Notes: a model not told the origin generated them from the sequence alone. A DNA stretch of 64,000 bases from Pseudomonadota bacterium (GCA_023400405.1 JAEXFD010000057.1:62001-126000), one strand, 5' to 3'; numbered from the stretch's first letter, positions 1-9,247 are shown. Numbers and translations are program-made.

Positions 1-2700
1 GGCATTGATGCTGAGATTACCGGCTCGACCGAAATCATGCGTGTAGCTCGCCTGGAAATCCCAGGCATCGATACGCGCTGAATTGAAGTTTATGTAAGAT
101 GCATCGATCGACGTAATCGGCCCCACGGCAAAGCCGCCGGAGGCGGGGCCGCGGGAGATGCGATCAGGATATTGCCGTAGGAAATCCTCGAACTGCGCTT
201 GTCCTTCGGCGGTGTTGCCTGCGAGCAGCACGTTGAGCGGCGAAAAGAAGACATCCTTCTTGTCGATCCGCGTCCAGTCGGCCGAAAAGCGGAATCCAGG
301 CAGGAAGCGAGGCGTCAGGATCGCTCCGAAGGTCCAGGTTTTCGATCGCTCGGGCCTTAGGTCGGGATTGCCGCCCGTGATACCCTGTATGGTTGGCCCG
401 AGAAGCGCATTCCCACGCTCCGGATCGCGCACGTTGAGGGCGATGGTTCCCGGCGTTCTGACGAGTTGCGCTAGCGACAGCGGCAGATAGGCGGTGGCGA
501 ATGAGCCGCGGAACGTGATGTCCTGGACCGGCTGCCACCGGAAGCTGATCGTCGGGTTGATCGTGCTGTTCGCCGCGCGCACGCGTTCGACGACGGTCCC
601 CGGAGCCGGGCAGGTGTAGGGCGGTGGTGGAAGATCGCCGAATACGAGATCGCAGGTGATCGAGGTGAGGCCGCCGTGGCCAACGGTTCTATCGTAGCGG
701 CCAGCGATCTGGAATTCGAGTTCGCGTGCGAAAGGAATGTTATTTTGCGCCGACAGGATCGGCACACGCATTTCGGCATAGACGCTATTGGTCGCTTGAT
801 CACGCGCGGGCGTATAGGCGACGCTCGAAACGAGCCAGCTGCTGAGCGTTGTTATCGAATCGTTGATATTGGTTTTGGTGCGCTCGGCGAGCAGCGTCAC
901 GGTCGGCCGCCCGCCCGGCAGCTTGATTGGCAACGGACCTGCCAGACGAAGCGAAACTGTCCGCTGGTCGGACCTTGAGGGGGTGCTCTCGATCAGCGGA
1001 GACTTGAGGAAACCATATGTTGGCGGAAATTTGGCTACATCAAGGAGCACATCGGGCTCGCCGAACATCAGACCGAGTTGCGTATCCGCATCGAATTGGG
1101 CGGGAAGGCTGAAACTGGCCGTGCTGCGGCTCCATGAATAGTCGAGAACAGCCTGCCATTCAAAGGGCAACTTCACGATCGCGCCGCCAAGCGCGCCGAT
1201 TGTTTTGCTCTTGAAGACGGCTGGGCCGTCCACGCCGTAGAATGGGACCGCGACGGAGATATCCTGCTCGAACGGGTTGTTCAGAGCGAAAGCAGACACA
1301 TCAATACGACCCGGCGCCGGATTCATATTGAACGATAGTTCGGTGCGTGCGCCATTGACTTCGCCGTAGACCGTCAGCCAATCATTGAACTTGCGACGGA
1401 GAGCCAAGCGGCCGGTCCACAGCTCGCTCGCGCCGATCAGCGACTCGCGCCCGCCAGGCACGGCGTCGGGCACATCCAGATTGCGGATGCCAGCGTTGGC
1501 AATCAGTGGTGCGATGCCATCGAGCAGGACGCCGCGATATCCGCTCGGGATGCTGAGGAAGCTCGATCCCAGCGATCCCCCGCCATATTCGGGCTTAAAC
1601 GTCAGGGTTTCGCCGGTCGCACTGTCGATGTTTGGCGTGGTGCCCACGGCACCTGCCAGAAGTTCGGGCGCAGTGACGGCAAGCCGGGCTCGCCCACGCG
1701 CGAGGAAATTGCGGTCATGCTGAAGCAGCGGATCGCTCTTGCTCCAACTGCCCGAGAAAGTGATGTTGGTCCGTCCATTCTCGAGGTTAAGCCCTCCAGC
1801 CGCTTCGAGCCGGCGGTTCGCCGCGCTGCCGTCGAAAACATTGCCGTAGGAACCGGTCAGTTCGATCCCGCGATAGTTGCGCTTGAGAATAATGTTGATG
1901 ACGCCGCCCGTCGCGCCCCCGCCGTAGATGCCGCCGGCCGAACTGGGCAGTACCTCGATGCGCTCGATCGATGACAAGGCAATGCCAGAAATGTTCGGTT
2001 GCTCGACCGTTCCGGTCCCCAGGTTGACACCCGGAAGGCGGCGTCCGTCAACGAGGATCAACGTCTCGTCGGAGCCTAGACCGCGCAGGTTGACGTTGGT
2101 GTGAACGCCTTCTTGCGTGGGGAGCTGTTCGGGAAGCGCAACGCTGGAGTTGGCGTTCAGCGAATTGCGCAGGAAGGCGTCGAGATCGCGCGCACCCGAG
2201 CGCTGGATATCCTGAGCGGAAAACACCTGCCAAGGCTGGCTGTCGTCTTGTGTCCGGGCGATGCCCGTGTTCAACGTCCAGTCGCGTTGACCAACGACGA
2301 CGATCTCGGGCGTTGCACCTCGGTCGGAGCCATCACCGGATTGGGTGTCCGTTGCGGCCGCCGATGCGTTTCCCTTCTGCGTCGCGCTCTCGATCACAAT
2401 CGAGCCGTTCGCGTTGACCCGACGGCGCAGGCCGGAACCGCCCAGAAGTCGATCGAGAGCCTGCTCGAAGCTCATTCTGCCGGAAAGGCGCGGCGCCCGC
2501 TTACCTCGAGTCAGATCTGCGGAGAAGTAAATCTCGCGGTTGCTCTGGCGAGCGAGTTCGGTGAGTGCGGTCCCCAGTTCCTGCGCCGGGATGCTAAAGC
2601 TGACGCGCTCCTGCGCATAAGCCGTTGCGGGCACGACGACCAAAGCCGCGCATGCGGCCATCAGAATAGCTCGTGCGCGACGGTTCCTACTCGACGTCAT
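1..2700 (-). CDS. TonB-dependent receptor with N-terminal STN signalling domain (C-terminus cut by window edge)
   Basis: Outer-membrane TonB-dependent transducer. The frame is open for 900 codons from the ATG at 2700 to the left edge, so the C-terminal part of the barrel is missing. Residues 1-29 are a signal peptide ending AYA, about 31-105 form an STN (secretin/TonB short N-terminal) domain, a TonB-box-like EIVVVG lies near 132, and the plug follows with NVNLRGLG, ILVDGRRLPG and IERIEVL. A strong GGGGGAGGA ribosome site precedes the ATG. The STN domain plus the upstream sigma/FecR pair mark it as a Fec-type cell-surface signalling receptor. The ligand is unknown; in sphingomonads such systems need not transport iron. 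Confidence 0.9.
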   Translation of the reverse strand, partial: MTSSRNRRARAILMAACAALVVVPATAYAQERVSFSIPAQELGTALTELARQSNREIYFSADLTRGKRAPRLSGRMSFEQALDRLLGGSGLRRRVNANGSIVIESATQKGNASAAATDTQSGDGSDRGATPEIVVVGQRDWTLNTGIARTQDDSQPWQVFSAQDIQRSGARDLDAFLRNSLNANSSVALPEQLPTQEGVHTNVNLRGLGSDETLILVDGRRLPGVNLGTGTVEQPNISGIALSSIERIEVLPSSAGGIYGGGATGGVINIILKRNYRGIELTGSYGNVFDGSAANRRLEAAGGLNLENGRTNITFSGSWSKSDPLLQHDRNFLARGRARLAVTAPELLAGAVGTTPNIDSATGETLTFKPEYGGGSLGSSFLSIPSGYRGVLLDGIAPLIANAGIRNLDVPDAVPGGRESLIGASELWTGRLALRRKFNDWLTVYGEVNGARTELSFNMNPAPGRIDVSAFALNNPFEQDISVAVPFYGVDGPAVFKSKTIGALGGAIVKLPFEWQAVLDYSWSRSTASFSLPAQFDADTQLGLMFGEPDVLLDVAKFPPTYGFLKSPLIESTPSRSDQRTVSLRLAGPLPIKLPGGRPTVTLLAERTKTNINDSITTLSSWLVSSVAYTPARDQATNSVYAEMRVPILSAQNNIPFARELEFQIAGRYDRTVGHGGLTSITCDLVFGDLPPPPYTCPAPGTVVERVRAANSTINPTISFRWQPVQDITFRGSFATAYLPLSLAQLVRTPGTIALNVRDPERGNALLGPTIQGITGGNPDLRPERSKTWTFGAILTPRFLPGFRFSADWTRIDKKDVFFSPLNVLLAGNTAEGQAQFEDFLRQYPDRISRGPASGGFAVGPITSIDASYINFNSARIDAWDFQASYTHDFGRAGNLSINA

Positions 2701-2787
2701 CTTTTTTCCTCCCCCAAGTCGCGAGCTTGTTGCTCTGTCTCAGGGACGGGCAGGCGTCAGACTACCGCAAAAAACTGCATATTAGTG

Positions 2788-3852
2788 CTAGTCCGCCCTG
2801 GCGCGCAGTGTCGGCGCGCCATCGGGGGCGTGAGTCACCTCTACCGGTAGAACCTCGGCCATAGCCTGCGCGAAATGCTCGGGGTCATTCGACTTGAACA
2901 CACCACTCACACGGTAATTTCCGACGGCACTGTCGGCGATGGCGATCGGGCGCGTGTTGTAACGATTGATCTCCGCAACCGCCTCGGAAAGCGGTGTGTC
3001 GTTGAACACGAGCAGGCCGCCCTTCCAGGTTGCGACCTCGCGAACCGACACCGGGTTGGCAACCAAGGGCAGCGCCGGCGCGGCCACGATGCTCTCGCCT
3101 GCCCTGAGAGTGATTTCCTTGAACGGTTGACCCTTATCGCCACCGGCCGGCGGAATCGACCGAACTTTCACCGTGCCCTCAACCATCGATACGCGCACCT
3201 TCTCACCCTCGATGCGGACGTTGAAGATGGTTCCGACCGCCGTTATGCGCTGACCCTTGGCATAGACTTGGAACGGGAACGGCTTGCCATGCGCGACTTC
3301 AAAGAGCGCCTGTCCCTTGAGCAGATAAACGCCACGCTCCCTGTTTGAGTAGGAAACTCGGATTGCGCTATCGGTATCGAGGGTCGCGACCGATCCATCG
3401 GGCAGGTCGATCGCGGAGCGCTGTCCGATGCCGGTCTGGTAGATGCTGTCAGTCGGATCGGCGGCATTTTCAGCAACGCGAACGGGAACTCCAACCGGGG
3501 ATGTTTGCTCATGCGGGACCGTCCAGAAGACGAGCGCGGCGGCGGCTGCCGCGGTGGCGACGCTGAGCCCCCCTGCCCATCTCCACATGCGACGATGGCC
3601 GCCGCCTACCGAAAGCGCTGCGCTCCGCAACGCGAGCATCTCTGGATCGCCGGCATGACGAGCGGCGGCGTCGAGCGCCCAAAGCGCATCGTCATACGCC
3701 CGGACATGGATCTCATCCTCGGCGAGCCAGTCCGCGAAGCGGCGCTGCTCCTCTTGGTTCAGCTCGCGCTCTTCTTGGAGAAGCACCCACGCGGCTGCCG
3801 CCTCGCTTGCCGGTGCGGGATGCCAGGGGCGAGGAAGTGGCGTACGGCTCAT
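2788..3852 (-). CDS. FecR-family anti-sigma/sigma-regulator protein
   Basis: Inner-membrane regulator that passes the receptor signal to its ECF sigma factor. Length is 354 residues. An N-terminal cytoplasmic DUF4880-like region (about 16-60, with EEQRRFADWLAEDE) is followed by one membrane segment near 93-111, a periplasmic FecR domain (DSAIRVSYSNRERGVYLLKG, then GTIFNVR and VSMVEGTVKV) and a C-terminal DUF4974-like region. The start chosen is the ATG at 3852, which overlaps the sigma-factor stop as ATGA, giving translational coupling; a start 10 codons upstream would lie inside the sigma gene. The receptor gene starts 87 bases downstream. Confidence 0.9.
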   Translation of the reverse strand: MSRTPLPRPWHPAPASEAAAAWVLLQEERELNQEEQRRFADWLAEDEIHVRAYDDALWALDAAARHAGDPEMLALRSAALSVGGGHRRMWRWAGGLSVATAAAAAALVFWTVPHEQTSPVGVPVRVAENAADPTDSIYQTGIGQRSAIDLPDGSVATLDTDSAIRVSYSNRERGVYLLKGQALFEVAHGKPFPFQVYAKGQRITAVGTIFNVRIEGEKVRVSMVEGTVKVRSIPPAGGDKGQPFKEITLRAGESIVAAPALPLVANPVSVREVATWKGGLLVFNDTPLSEAVAEINRYNTRPIAIADSAVGNYRVSGVFKSNDPEHFAQAMAEVLPVEVTHAPDGAPTLRARAD

Positions 3853-4385
3853 GTAACGCGCCTCCGCCGGTCGGCAAGACAAGCGGTCGCCTGCGTGATC
3901 TGATCCTCAACCGTGCGCTTTGACACACCCAGCCGCACCGCGATTTCCGCGCGCGGCAGGTTCTCGAGCCTGGCAAGGATGAAGATGTTTCGCATGCGCT
4001 CGGGCATCTCGTTCAGAGCGGCGACGACGCAGGCGAGTTCCTGCCTGCTACCAAGGATACGCTCCGGACTGAACTCCGCGGTGCGCTGAAGTTCGTCGAC
4101 ATAGGCTGAAGCCGGATGATCGCCGCGGACCTTGTTGTGACGGAAAAAGTCGAGCGCGACCGACGCGGCGGTCGCGAATAAAAGACCCTCCGCGCTGGCG
4201 ACATGGTCGAGAGAACGGCCCTTGGCGAGCTTGGCGAACACTTCCTGGACGAGATCTTGCGCCTCCTGAGGCGCAATACGTCGACGCACGAAGTAGCGCA
4301 GCAGCACCGCGTGATAGCGGCGCGAAAGATCCTCGACGGTGACACCGTTGCCAACACCCTTCGCCGAAGTTGAACCATCCACCAT
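3849..4385 (-). CDS. ECF RNA polymerase sigma factor (FecI-like)
   Basis: Extracytoplasmic-function sigma factor expected to drive the receptor gene downstream. Region 2 is visible as QEAQDLVQEVFAKL and region 4 as MRNIFILARLENLP followed by an HTH around AEIAVRLGVSKRTVEDQI. The ATG at 4385 gives 178 residues and fits the usual length; the same frame is open to an ATG at 4451 but the extra 22 residues look unlike the family. It forms a three-gene order sigma, fecR, TonB receptor, all leftward, with an ATGA overlap to fecR. Confidence 0.9.
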   Translation of the reverse strand: MVDGSTSAKGVGNGVTVEDLSRRYHAVLLRYFVRRRIAPQEAQDLVQEVFAKLAKGRSLDHVASAEGLLFATAASVALDFFRHNKVRGDHPASAYVDELQRTAEFSPERILGSRQELACVVAALNEMPERMRNIFILARLENLPRAEIAVRLGVSKRTVEDQITQATACLADRRRRVT

Positions 4386-4490
4386 GCGGGCCGATACGCC
4401 GCCTTTCGTTCTGCTTGCCCCTAGAGACGAGCGAGGCATGGCAGACCGCAAATTTAGCGCAGATTATTTCGCGGGAAAATGGAGCGATGG

Positions 4491-4817
4491 CTATTTGGCC
4501 GACCGCAGCTTGCGTTTGCTGGTCTGGGTCTTGGCGACCTTGAGCGGCGGTAGCGGCGGGTAAGGCTCGATCGTTTCGGCACCGGTCTCGGGCACGCTTT
4601 CGACCACAAGGTCCGGCACGAGCAGCTGCCAGGGTTCGACCCCCAGGACCTTGGCCAGCTTGTCGAGCGTATCGAGCGATGCGCTGTTGGTCGCGTTCTT
4701 CAGGTTCCAGATATAGGAGCGGGTGATCTCGGCATCGAGCGCGAGATTCTCGTGGGTATAGCCCTTGGCCAACCGAACGGCTTCGAGATTGCGCGCGAAA
4801 ATCTCATCGGAACTCAT
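4491..4817 (-). CDS. XRE-family helix-turn-helix regulator
   Basis: Small DNA-binding protein. The HTH_3 domain fills the N-terminal two thirds: IFARNLEAVRLAKGYTHENL, ALDAEITRSYIWNLKN, then SLDTLDKLAKVLGVEPWQLL. The C-terminal tail is proline- and lysine-rich. The ATG at 4817 (MSSDEIF) starts right at the domain and is preferred; a GTG at 4853 would add 12 residues. Neither has a clear Shine-Dalgarno. It ends about 105 bases upstream of the sigma-factor start, in the same direction, so it could be read into the fec-type operon, but its target is unknown. Confidence 0.8.
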   Translation of the reverse strand: MSSDEIFARNLEAVRLAKGYTHENLALDAEITRSYIWNLKNATNSASLDTLDKLAKVLGVEPWQLLVPDLVVESVPETGAETIEPYPPLPPLKVAKTQTSKRKLRSAK

Positions 4818-4854
4818 CGCGCGAGGCCAGACGGCCAGGGGCGTTTTAACCACC

Positions 4855-4864
4855 TAATATATTA
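4855..4864. promoter_or_regulatory. TAATATATTA palindrome upstream of the XRE gene
   Basis: A perfect 10-base AT palindrome in very GC-rich surroundings, 38 bases before the preferred XRE start. It could be a -10 region or an autoregulatory operator. Short AT palindromes are weak evidence on their own. Confidence 0.3.
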
Positions 4865-5227
4865 AGAGCTAGGCTTTCAACCGGGATTGCCGATCAGCGT
4901 AAGTCGCACGTCGGCGCTAACGGACCCCCCCCCGGGGCGGGCCGCCCCCCCCGCGACATTGACCCGACATTCCGCGCCCCGGCAGACGCCCACGGAAATA
5001 GCTCGTCAATCGGAGGAGAGACGCGCTGGCCAAAGGGCCGCGCGGGCATCGGGCGCGGGCTCAGCAAAGCCGGCAAGTGCTAATTCGCGGGCTCCTCCAC
5101 GCGCGCGCGGCGAGCTAAGTCGCTCCGCGCCGCGCAGGGCCGTGTTGTCCAGCTTCTCCGCCATGGTCCGCAAATTCGATGACTGACTGAAGGATAGACG
5201 CGCGGAGGCGCCAGGTCCGCCGTCAAT
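4865..5227. other. Intergenic region with no supported gene
   Basis: About 360 bases between the XRE promoter side and the DUF2971 remnant. It contains C- and G-homopolymer runs around 4925-4952 and only frames rich in Arg, Ala and Pro that look like chance open frames. I see no RNA gene, terminator or conserved motif here. Confidence 0.5.
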
Positions 5228-5551
5228 TCAAGACAGCACCGGCGGGCTCACGAGCAAGTTCGACCGATGCACCGGGAAGCAATAGCCGAGCTTCTCCCGG
5301 ACTTTTTCGATCATCGAAGAATACCATGGGGGCGCGAAGGGCGAGACGATCACACGCTCGATCAACACGTCAACATCGCACCCAAGCGATATGCCGGGGG
5401 TGATGGGGCGCGGATCCTCGATCAGATCATCGTAGCGCATCGTTGCATCGTTCCAGACGGCCTTTTCCAGCGCGTCATGAAATCCGCCCGTCAGCCAATG
5501 GACCAACCGGACTTCATGCTCATATTCGTAGCTCGAGCGCTTGACCATCAT
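5228..5551 (-). pseudogene. DUF2971-family protein, C-terminal part (frameshifted)
   Basis: 107-codon frame beginning MMVKRSSYEYEHEVRLVHW. The YEYEHEVRLV stretch is the E-x-E-x-R motif found near the C-terminus of DUF2971 proteins, so this is the tail of the adjacent 5548-6114 frame. The two frames meet at an ATGA overlap (5548-5551), and in-frame codons upstream of this ATG (reading VFDT) look coding as well. I read it as one gene broken by a frameshift; a sequencing error or programmed frameshift cannot be excluded. Confidence 0.6.
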
Positions 5552-6114
5552 CGTGTCGAAGACGTTGGGCGTACCGATTCGAAGACCGACGGATCCCGGT
5601 AGCGAACAGCGCCAAGATGGAGTTGCTCATCATTGGCATCGAGGGCGGTTTCGAGCCTAGCCCCGTTGCTCACGATCGCGACACCGGCACCAGGCGCGCC
5701 ATAAATCTTCCACATCGCGACCGATTCATGGTCTGCGGCATGCCAGCAATTCACATAGAAATCGCGCCGTCCCGACTGGGTCATGATGCAAGCCTGCTCC
5801 TCGCGCATGAACCAAGAGCGGAACGCGGCCGCCGGGGTGCTGTCGGTTCCCCGAGAACAAAGCTTCATGATCTGACGCCGAAGCGGTTCCGGCACTTCTT
5901 CGATGGTTCGCCATAGGCGATGCGGAAACTGGACAGCCCCCGGCAGGCCCTCATAGGGATCGTCTTGCGCCAGCACTTCCGCGTTGGTCATCCAGAGCCT
6001 TGCCGAGCTGAGCAGCTCGATGAACTTCGGAAGGTCGGTGTAGCGCCACAGCCGCGTCGTCACCGGCGGCCGGTCGAAACTGGTATGCTCACCTATCGGC
6101 AAATGCGATCTCAC
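5548..6114 (-). pseudogene. DUF2971-family protein, N-terminal part (frameshifted)
   Basis: 188-codon frame. LWRYTDLPKFIELLSSARLW, then VLAQDDPYEG, CWHAADHESVAMWKIYG and GAGVAIVSN match the order of DUF2971 motifs: an N-terminal Y-T-x-L-x-K, a D-P-x-E-G, and a C-W-x-x-x-x-x-E-S-x-x-M-W core. The frame stops in a family-inconsistent tail (SVRPTSSTR) exactly where the 5228-5551 frame continues. Together they give about 295 residues, the size of an intact member. The function of DUF2971 is not established; members are often found in accessory and defence regions. The start is a GTG at 6114 without a clear ribosome site. Confidence 0.6.
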
Positions 6115-6152
6115 CTATTCATTCCGGCACGCCCAGCCGTTACCATGAGCGC

Positions 6153-6860
6153 ATGCATATCAGTGATCAGAGGCTGCCTGAAAACCCAAGTCTCGAGATC
6201 CATCCAGACGTCTTGCTGCAAAGGCCGCACCTCGCCGCCTTCTTCGGCCCAATCGTCGCCACGTGGGCCGATATCGAAGGACGGCTGGAGGCAGTCTTCC
6301 TGCTCAGCACCAATGACGAAGCCGCACTGGCAAGCCTGCGGGCCATCAAGGGTTGGGACGCGAGAGCGAAATTCTTCGTCGATCACGTCAGGGCCCACCA
6401 AGGCGACCAGGTCGCGATCGAGCTGCGTGCAATCCTGCGCCATTCGGCGAAGCCCGCCGCTAAACGACACGATGTGGCACACGGCATCTGGGCGCTGTGC
6501 AAGGAATTGCCGGACGATCTCGTGATCGCTTCCCCTGCGATTTACACAGGCGCGATGCAGCAAGCCTTGCGGGCACAGGCCGAAGGCACTGCCAAACTTC
6601 TCATCGACAAGACGGCGATGCTGGAAAGCGCGCGCGTCGTCACCCAGGCGCACTTGCAGCTCTTGCTGAACGAGCTGGGCGAGGCCCGGAGCCTGCTGCA
6701 CACGTTCATGATCGAGAAGACGCCCACCATCGTCCACGTCAATCAGCGCGAAGCACTGCCCCGCGCGGCGGATCATCCTGAGGTTGCCGCTCGAATCCGC
6801 AACGCCGAGGCGGGCATCAAGAAGCGCGACAAGATCAACCGAAACGCTGATCAGCGATAG
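6153..6860 (+). CDS. Hypothetical protein with HEPN-like R-x4-H motif
   Basis: 235 residues, helical and charged, no signal peptide or membrane segment. I do not recognise the family with certainty. The stretch AAKRHDVAHGIWA contains R-x4-H followed by G, the arrangement seen in many HEPN-type proteins (RNxxAHG). Ahead of it are FFGPIVATWADIEGRLEAVF and GWDARAKFFVDHV, similar in flavour to small HEPN-related proteins. It is divergent from the broken DUF2971 gene with only 38 bases between the starts. A role in RNA cleavage or defence is inference only. Confidence 0.65.
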   Translation: MHISDQRLPENPSLEIHPDVLLQRPHLAAFFGPIVATWADIEGRLEAVFLLSTNDEAALASLRAIKGWDARAKFFVDHVRAHQGDQVAIELRAILRHSAKPAAKRHDVAHGIWALCKELPDDLVIASPAIYTGAMQQALRAQAEGTAKLLIDKTAMLESARVVTQAHLQLLLNELGEARSLLHTFMIEKTPTIVHVNQREALPRAADHPEVAARIRNAEAGIKKRDKINRNADQR

Positions 6861-6897
6861 CCTGCATTCCGTCGCGGGCTGTTGCGCTGGTCAGCCC

Positions 6898-7662
6898 TTA
6901 CGACCGCAGATAGCGTTCCGCGAAGCAGGGTCCCGGCAGTGTTCGGGCCAGCGCGACCAGCCGTTGTGCGCGCAGGCGGAGCGAGGGATCGGCGATGCGC
7001 CAGCGCGGTCCCCGCACCTCCCCGCCCAGCAGCATCGCGATGGCCCGTGTCCCCTCACCCGCCACGAGCGCATCATGTGCGCGCAGCGCCAGAATCCAGC
7101 GCCGAACGCGCGGGTCGCACGGCCAGAGCCGGCTGGCGAACAGACCCGACCGGGCCAACGAGACGAGGCGGCGAAGCGAGCGCAATTGGGGCTGGATCGC
7201 CAGGCCGGTGAGCCGCCAGCGCGGCACCGGCGGGCCAGGATCGAAAACCCCATGGAGATCGATCCGTAGCCGCCGCCAGCCATCGCACAGGAGAATATGG
7301 GCGACGCCCGGCGCATCCGATCGCGTGCAGAGGTGGCCCAGTTGCGCGAGCGGCAACGCAGCGCCCTGCCCCTCCGCAGGCATGAGCATGTCGGCGGCAA
7401 GCGCTTCGCAGTCATTGGCGGCACGCCACAGCGGTCGAGCCGCGGGCGCCGCGAATTCGGCCGGCTCGAACCGGACAAGGCCCCACTGCGCAGCGGCGGC
7501 ATCGGCATCGCCGTTCTCCCTAGGCCCTGCGAAGCCCGCGGCCTCGCGATAGGCGGGATCGCGCCGCAGCCATTCCCAGGCGAAGCCGGCGCGGTCGAGC
7601 CGCTCGAAGCGATAGGCGGCAACATCGCGCCAGTCCGGCAACCAGACGGGCGCCGAGACCAT
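6898..7662 (-). CDS. DUF6499-DUF2285 protein, FseA-like transcriptional activator
   Basis: 254 residues. The N-terminus (LPDWRDVAAYRFERLDRAGF, AWEWLRRDPAYREAAG) is the DUF6499 transcriptional-regulator-like domain. The C-terminal half (LRIDLHGVFDPG, WILALRAHDALVAGEGTRAIA, then a basic helix and FAERYL) is DUF2285, a helix-turn-helix variant. This two-domain layout is that of FseA, the activator of ICE excision in Mesorhizobium, there made by ribosomal frameshifting between two genes but fused in one frame here. GAGG lies just before the ATG. It is last in the luxR-luxI-phyH run, 33 bases after phyH, which suggests quorum control. The domain call is firm; the ICE role is inference. Confidence 0.8.
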   Translation of the reverse strand: MVSAPVWLPDWRDVAAYRFERLDRAGFAWEWLRRDPAYREAAGFAGPRENGDADAAAAQWGLVRFEPAEFAAPAARPLWRAANDCEALAADMLMPAEGQGAALPLAQLGHLCTRSDAPGVAHILLCDGWRRLRIDLHGVFDPGPPVPRWRLTGLAIQPQLRSLRRLVSLARSGLFASRLWPCDPRVRRWILALRAHDALVAGEGTRAIAMLLGGEVRGPRWRIADPSLRLRAQRLVALARTLPGPCFAERYLRS

Positions 7663-7695
7663 ATCCGCCTCACGCGTCGCCGGGTTGCCCGGCCG

Positions 7696-8571
7696 TCAGG
7701 CCCCGCTCGCTCCCGTCCCTTCGGCCTGCGCCGCGACATAGTCGCCGAGCGCCGCCGCCTGGTCGGGCCGGAGCGCGTCGACCGCCGCGAGATGGTTGGG
7801 CAGCTCGCCGCCGAGCAGCACCGACGGGCATTGTCCTTCGAAATTGCCGAGATTGGGCCGGTGGATGGCATAGCCCGCGAGCGCGGCCAGCTCGGGATCG
7901 AAATCCCGCGCCACCTCGGGCGGATAGGCGAGCCACGGATTCTCGAACGGCTTCAGCCAGCCCAGGCAATAGGAGATGATGATTCCGCGCCGCGCCGCAT
8001 CGGTGCGGTTGGCGCCGCCGCCGTGCAGGGTCGAGCCGAGGAACAGCAGCGCGTCGCCGGGCGCCATCTCGGCCGCGACCGCCTCGTCTTCGGGCAATTG
8101 CGCCTCGTCCTGACGCGCATGACTGCCCGGCCACAGCATCGTCGCGCCATTGTCGGCGGTGAAATCGGTCAGCGGCCAGATGACGTTGACCAGATATTCC
8201 ATTTCGCCCTTGGGACCGCCCCACATATCCTGGTCGCGGTGCGGATATTGCGCGAGCGCATCGGGTCCGATCTCGACGCCCTGGGTTAGGTTGAGGTCGA
8301 AGCGGTCGCACCACGGCCGCAGCATCGCATCGACGATCTGCAGGATCAGCGGATGGCGCACCAGCGTCTCGGCGTGCGGCGAACGCAACAGCAGGCGCCC
8401 GAAGCGCTTGGTCCGGCGCCCGTAGAAATCGCCCTCGCATGGCGGTGTCGCGTCGAACACCGGTGCCAGGTCGGCGGCGAGCGCGGCGATGGTGGCCGGG
8501 GAAAGCGCCTGCGGGACGATCACATAGCCGTCGGCGGCAAGCCGCGCGGTCCAGTCGGTGGCGGTGGTCAT
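7696..8571 (-). CDS. Phytanoyl-CoA dioxygenase (PhyH) family protein
   Basis: Fe(II)/2-oxoglutarate-dependent oxygenase of the PhyH family, 291 residues, cytosolic. The iron facial triad is visible as H111 and D113 (AQYPHRDQDMWG) and H183 (STLHGGGANRT), with R189 placed to bind 2-oxoglutarate. It starts 12 bases after the luxI stop, so it is almost certainly cotranscribed. A phyH gene next to luxIR is, to my recollection, recurrent in sphingomonads. The substrate is unknown; action on an acyl chain, possibly of the signal itself, is speculation. Confidence 0.88.
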   Translation of the reverse strand: MTTATDWTARLAADGYVIVPQALSPATIAALAADLAPVFDATPPCEGDFYGRRTKRFGRLLLRSPHAETLVRHPLILQIVDAMLRPWCDRFDLNLTQGVEIGPDALAQYPHRDQDMWGGPKGEMEYLVNVIWPLTDFTADNGATMLWPGSHARQDEAQLPEDEAVAAEMAPGDALLFLGSTLHGGGANRTDAARRGIIISYCLGWLKPFENPWLAYPPEVARDFDPELAALAGYAIHRPNLGNFEGQCPSVLLGGELPNHLAAVDALRPDQAAALGDYVAAQAEGTGASGA

Positions 8572-8583
8572 GGCACGCCTCCC

Positions 8584-9237
8584 TCAGGCAACCGCCGCGG
8601 CGGCAGCCGCGACCAAGGGCGAAACCTCCTGCGCATCCTGCATGCCACGCGCGCCGGCGGTGTAGATGCCATTGAGCGCGAGTAGCCCGGGCGTTTCCGG
8701 AGCGATCTCCAGCCGAAACGCCCCGAGCAGGCGGCGCCCGATCTCAAGTTCCGGCCCGAGCGCCGCGCATGCCCAGCCCATGGCGAGCACCTGCGCGCGG
8801 AAATCGGCCTGGACGACGCCGGTCAGCACCGCAATGCCGGTGTCGAGGGCATGATCGACCATCGCCGAGATGAGCCGGTTACGGACGCGCAAGCGTTCGG
8901 CGGTGCCGAGCCGGGTCGGCAGGCACAATCGGGTGATTTCGAAGACCTCGTTGCCACGTGGCAACGCGCCGTCGCACAGCTCGGCGAACAGCGTGTCGAG
9001 TAGGTGCGGCTGACAGCTCGGCAGCAGCCGCATCGAACCGATATGGTCGCCGCGCGCGTCGGCGGCGATGATGTAGGTGGCGTCCGGACCATCGAACCGG
9101 TCGATCTCGTAGCGGCCATCGACGATCGGTACGTCCCAGCCGAGCAGGTCGACGAACAGACGCTTGCGGTCGACGAACATGGTCTCGAGCGCTTGGGCGT
9201 GCGCGCCGTCGTGCATGCCCTGGACGATATAAATCAT
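8584..9237 (-). CDS. luxI: Acyl-homoserine-lactone synthase (LuxI family)
   Basis: Makes an N-acyl-homoserine lactone signal from S-adenosylmethionine and an acyl carrier. 217 residues from the ATG at 9237 (MIYIVQG), chosen because GGGAG sits just upstream and the conserved N-terminus begins there; the frame extends 9 codons further upstream but that part lies in a palindrome. Invariant positions are present: R24, F28, W34, D46, D49, R70, E100 and R103 (DRKRLFVDLLGW, GSMRLLP, FEITRLC). It lies between luxR and phyH in one leftward operon. Confidence 0.95.
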   Translation of the reverse strand: MIYIVQGMHDGAHAQALETMFVDRKRLFVDLLGWDVPIVDGRYEIDRFDGPDATYIIAADARGDHIGSMRLLPSCQPHLLDTLFAELCDGALPRGNEVFEITRLCLPTRLGTAERLRVRNRLISAMVDHALDTGIAVLTGVVQADFRAQVLAMGWACAALGPELEIGRRLLGAFRLEIAPETPGLLALNGIYTAGARGMQDAQEVSPLVAAAAAAVA

Positions 9238-9247
9238 GGGGTGCTCC

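Noticed and set aside
4887..5186. 99-codon frame in the C/G-rich gap
   Set aside because: Low-complexity Arg/Ala/Pro composition and homopolymer runs; no ribosome site.
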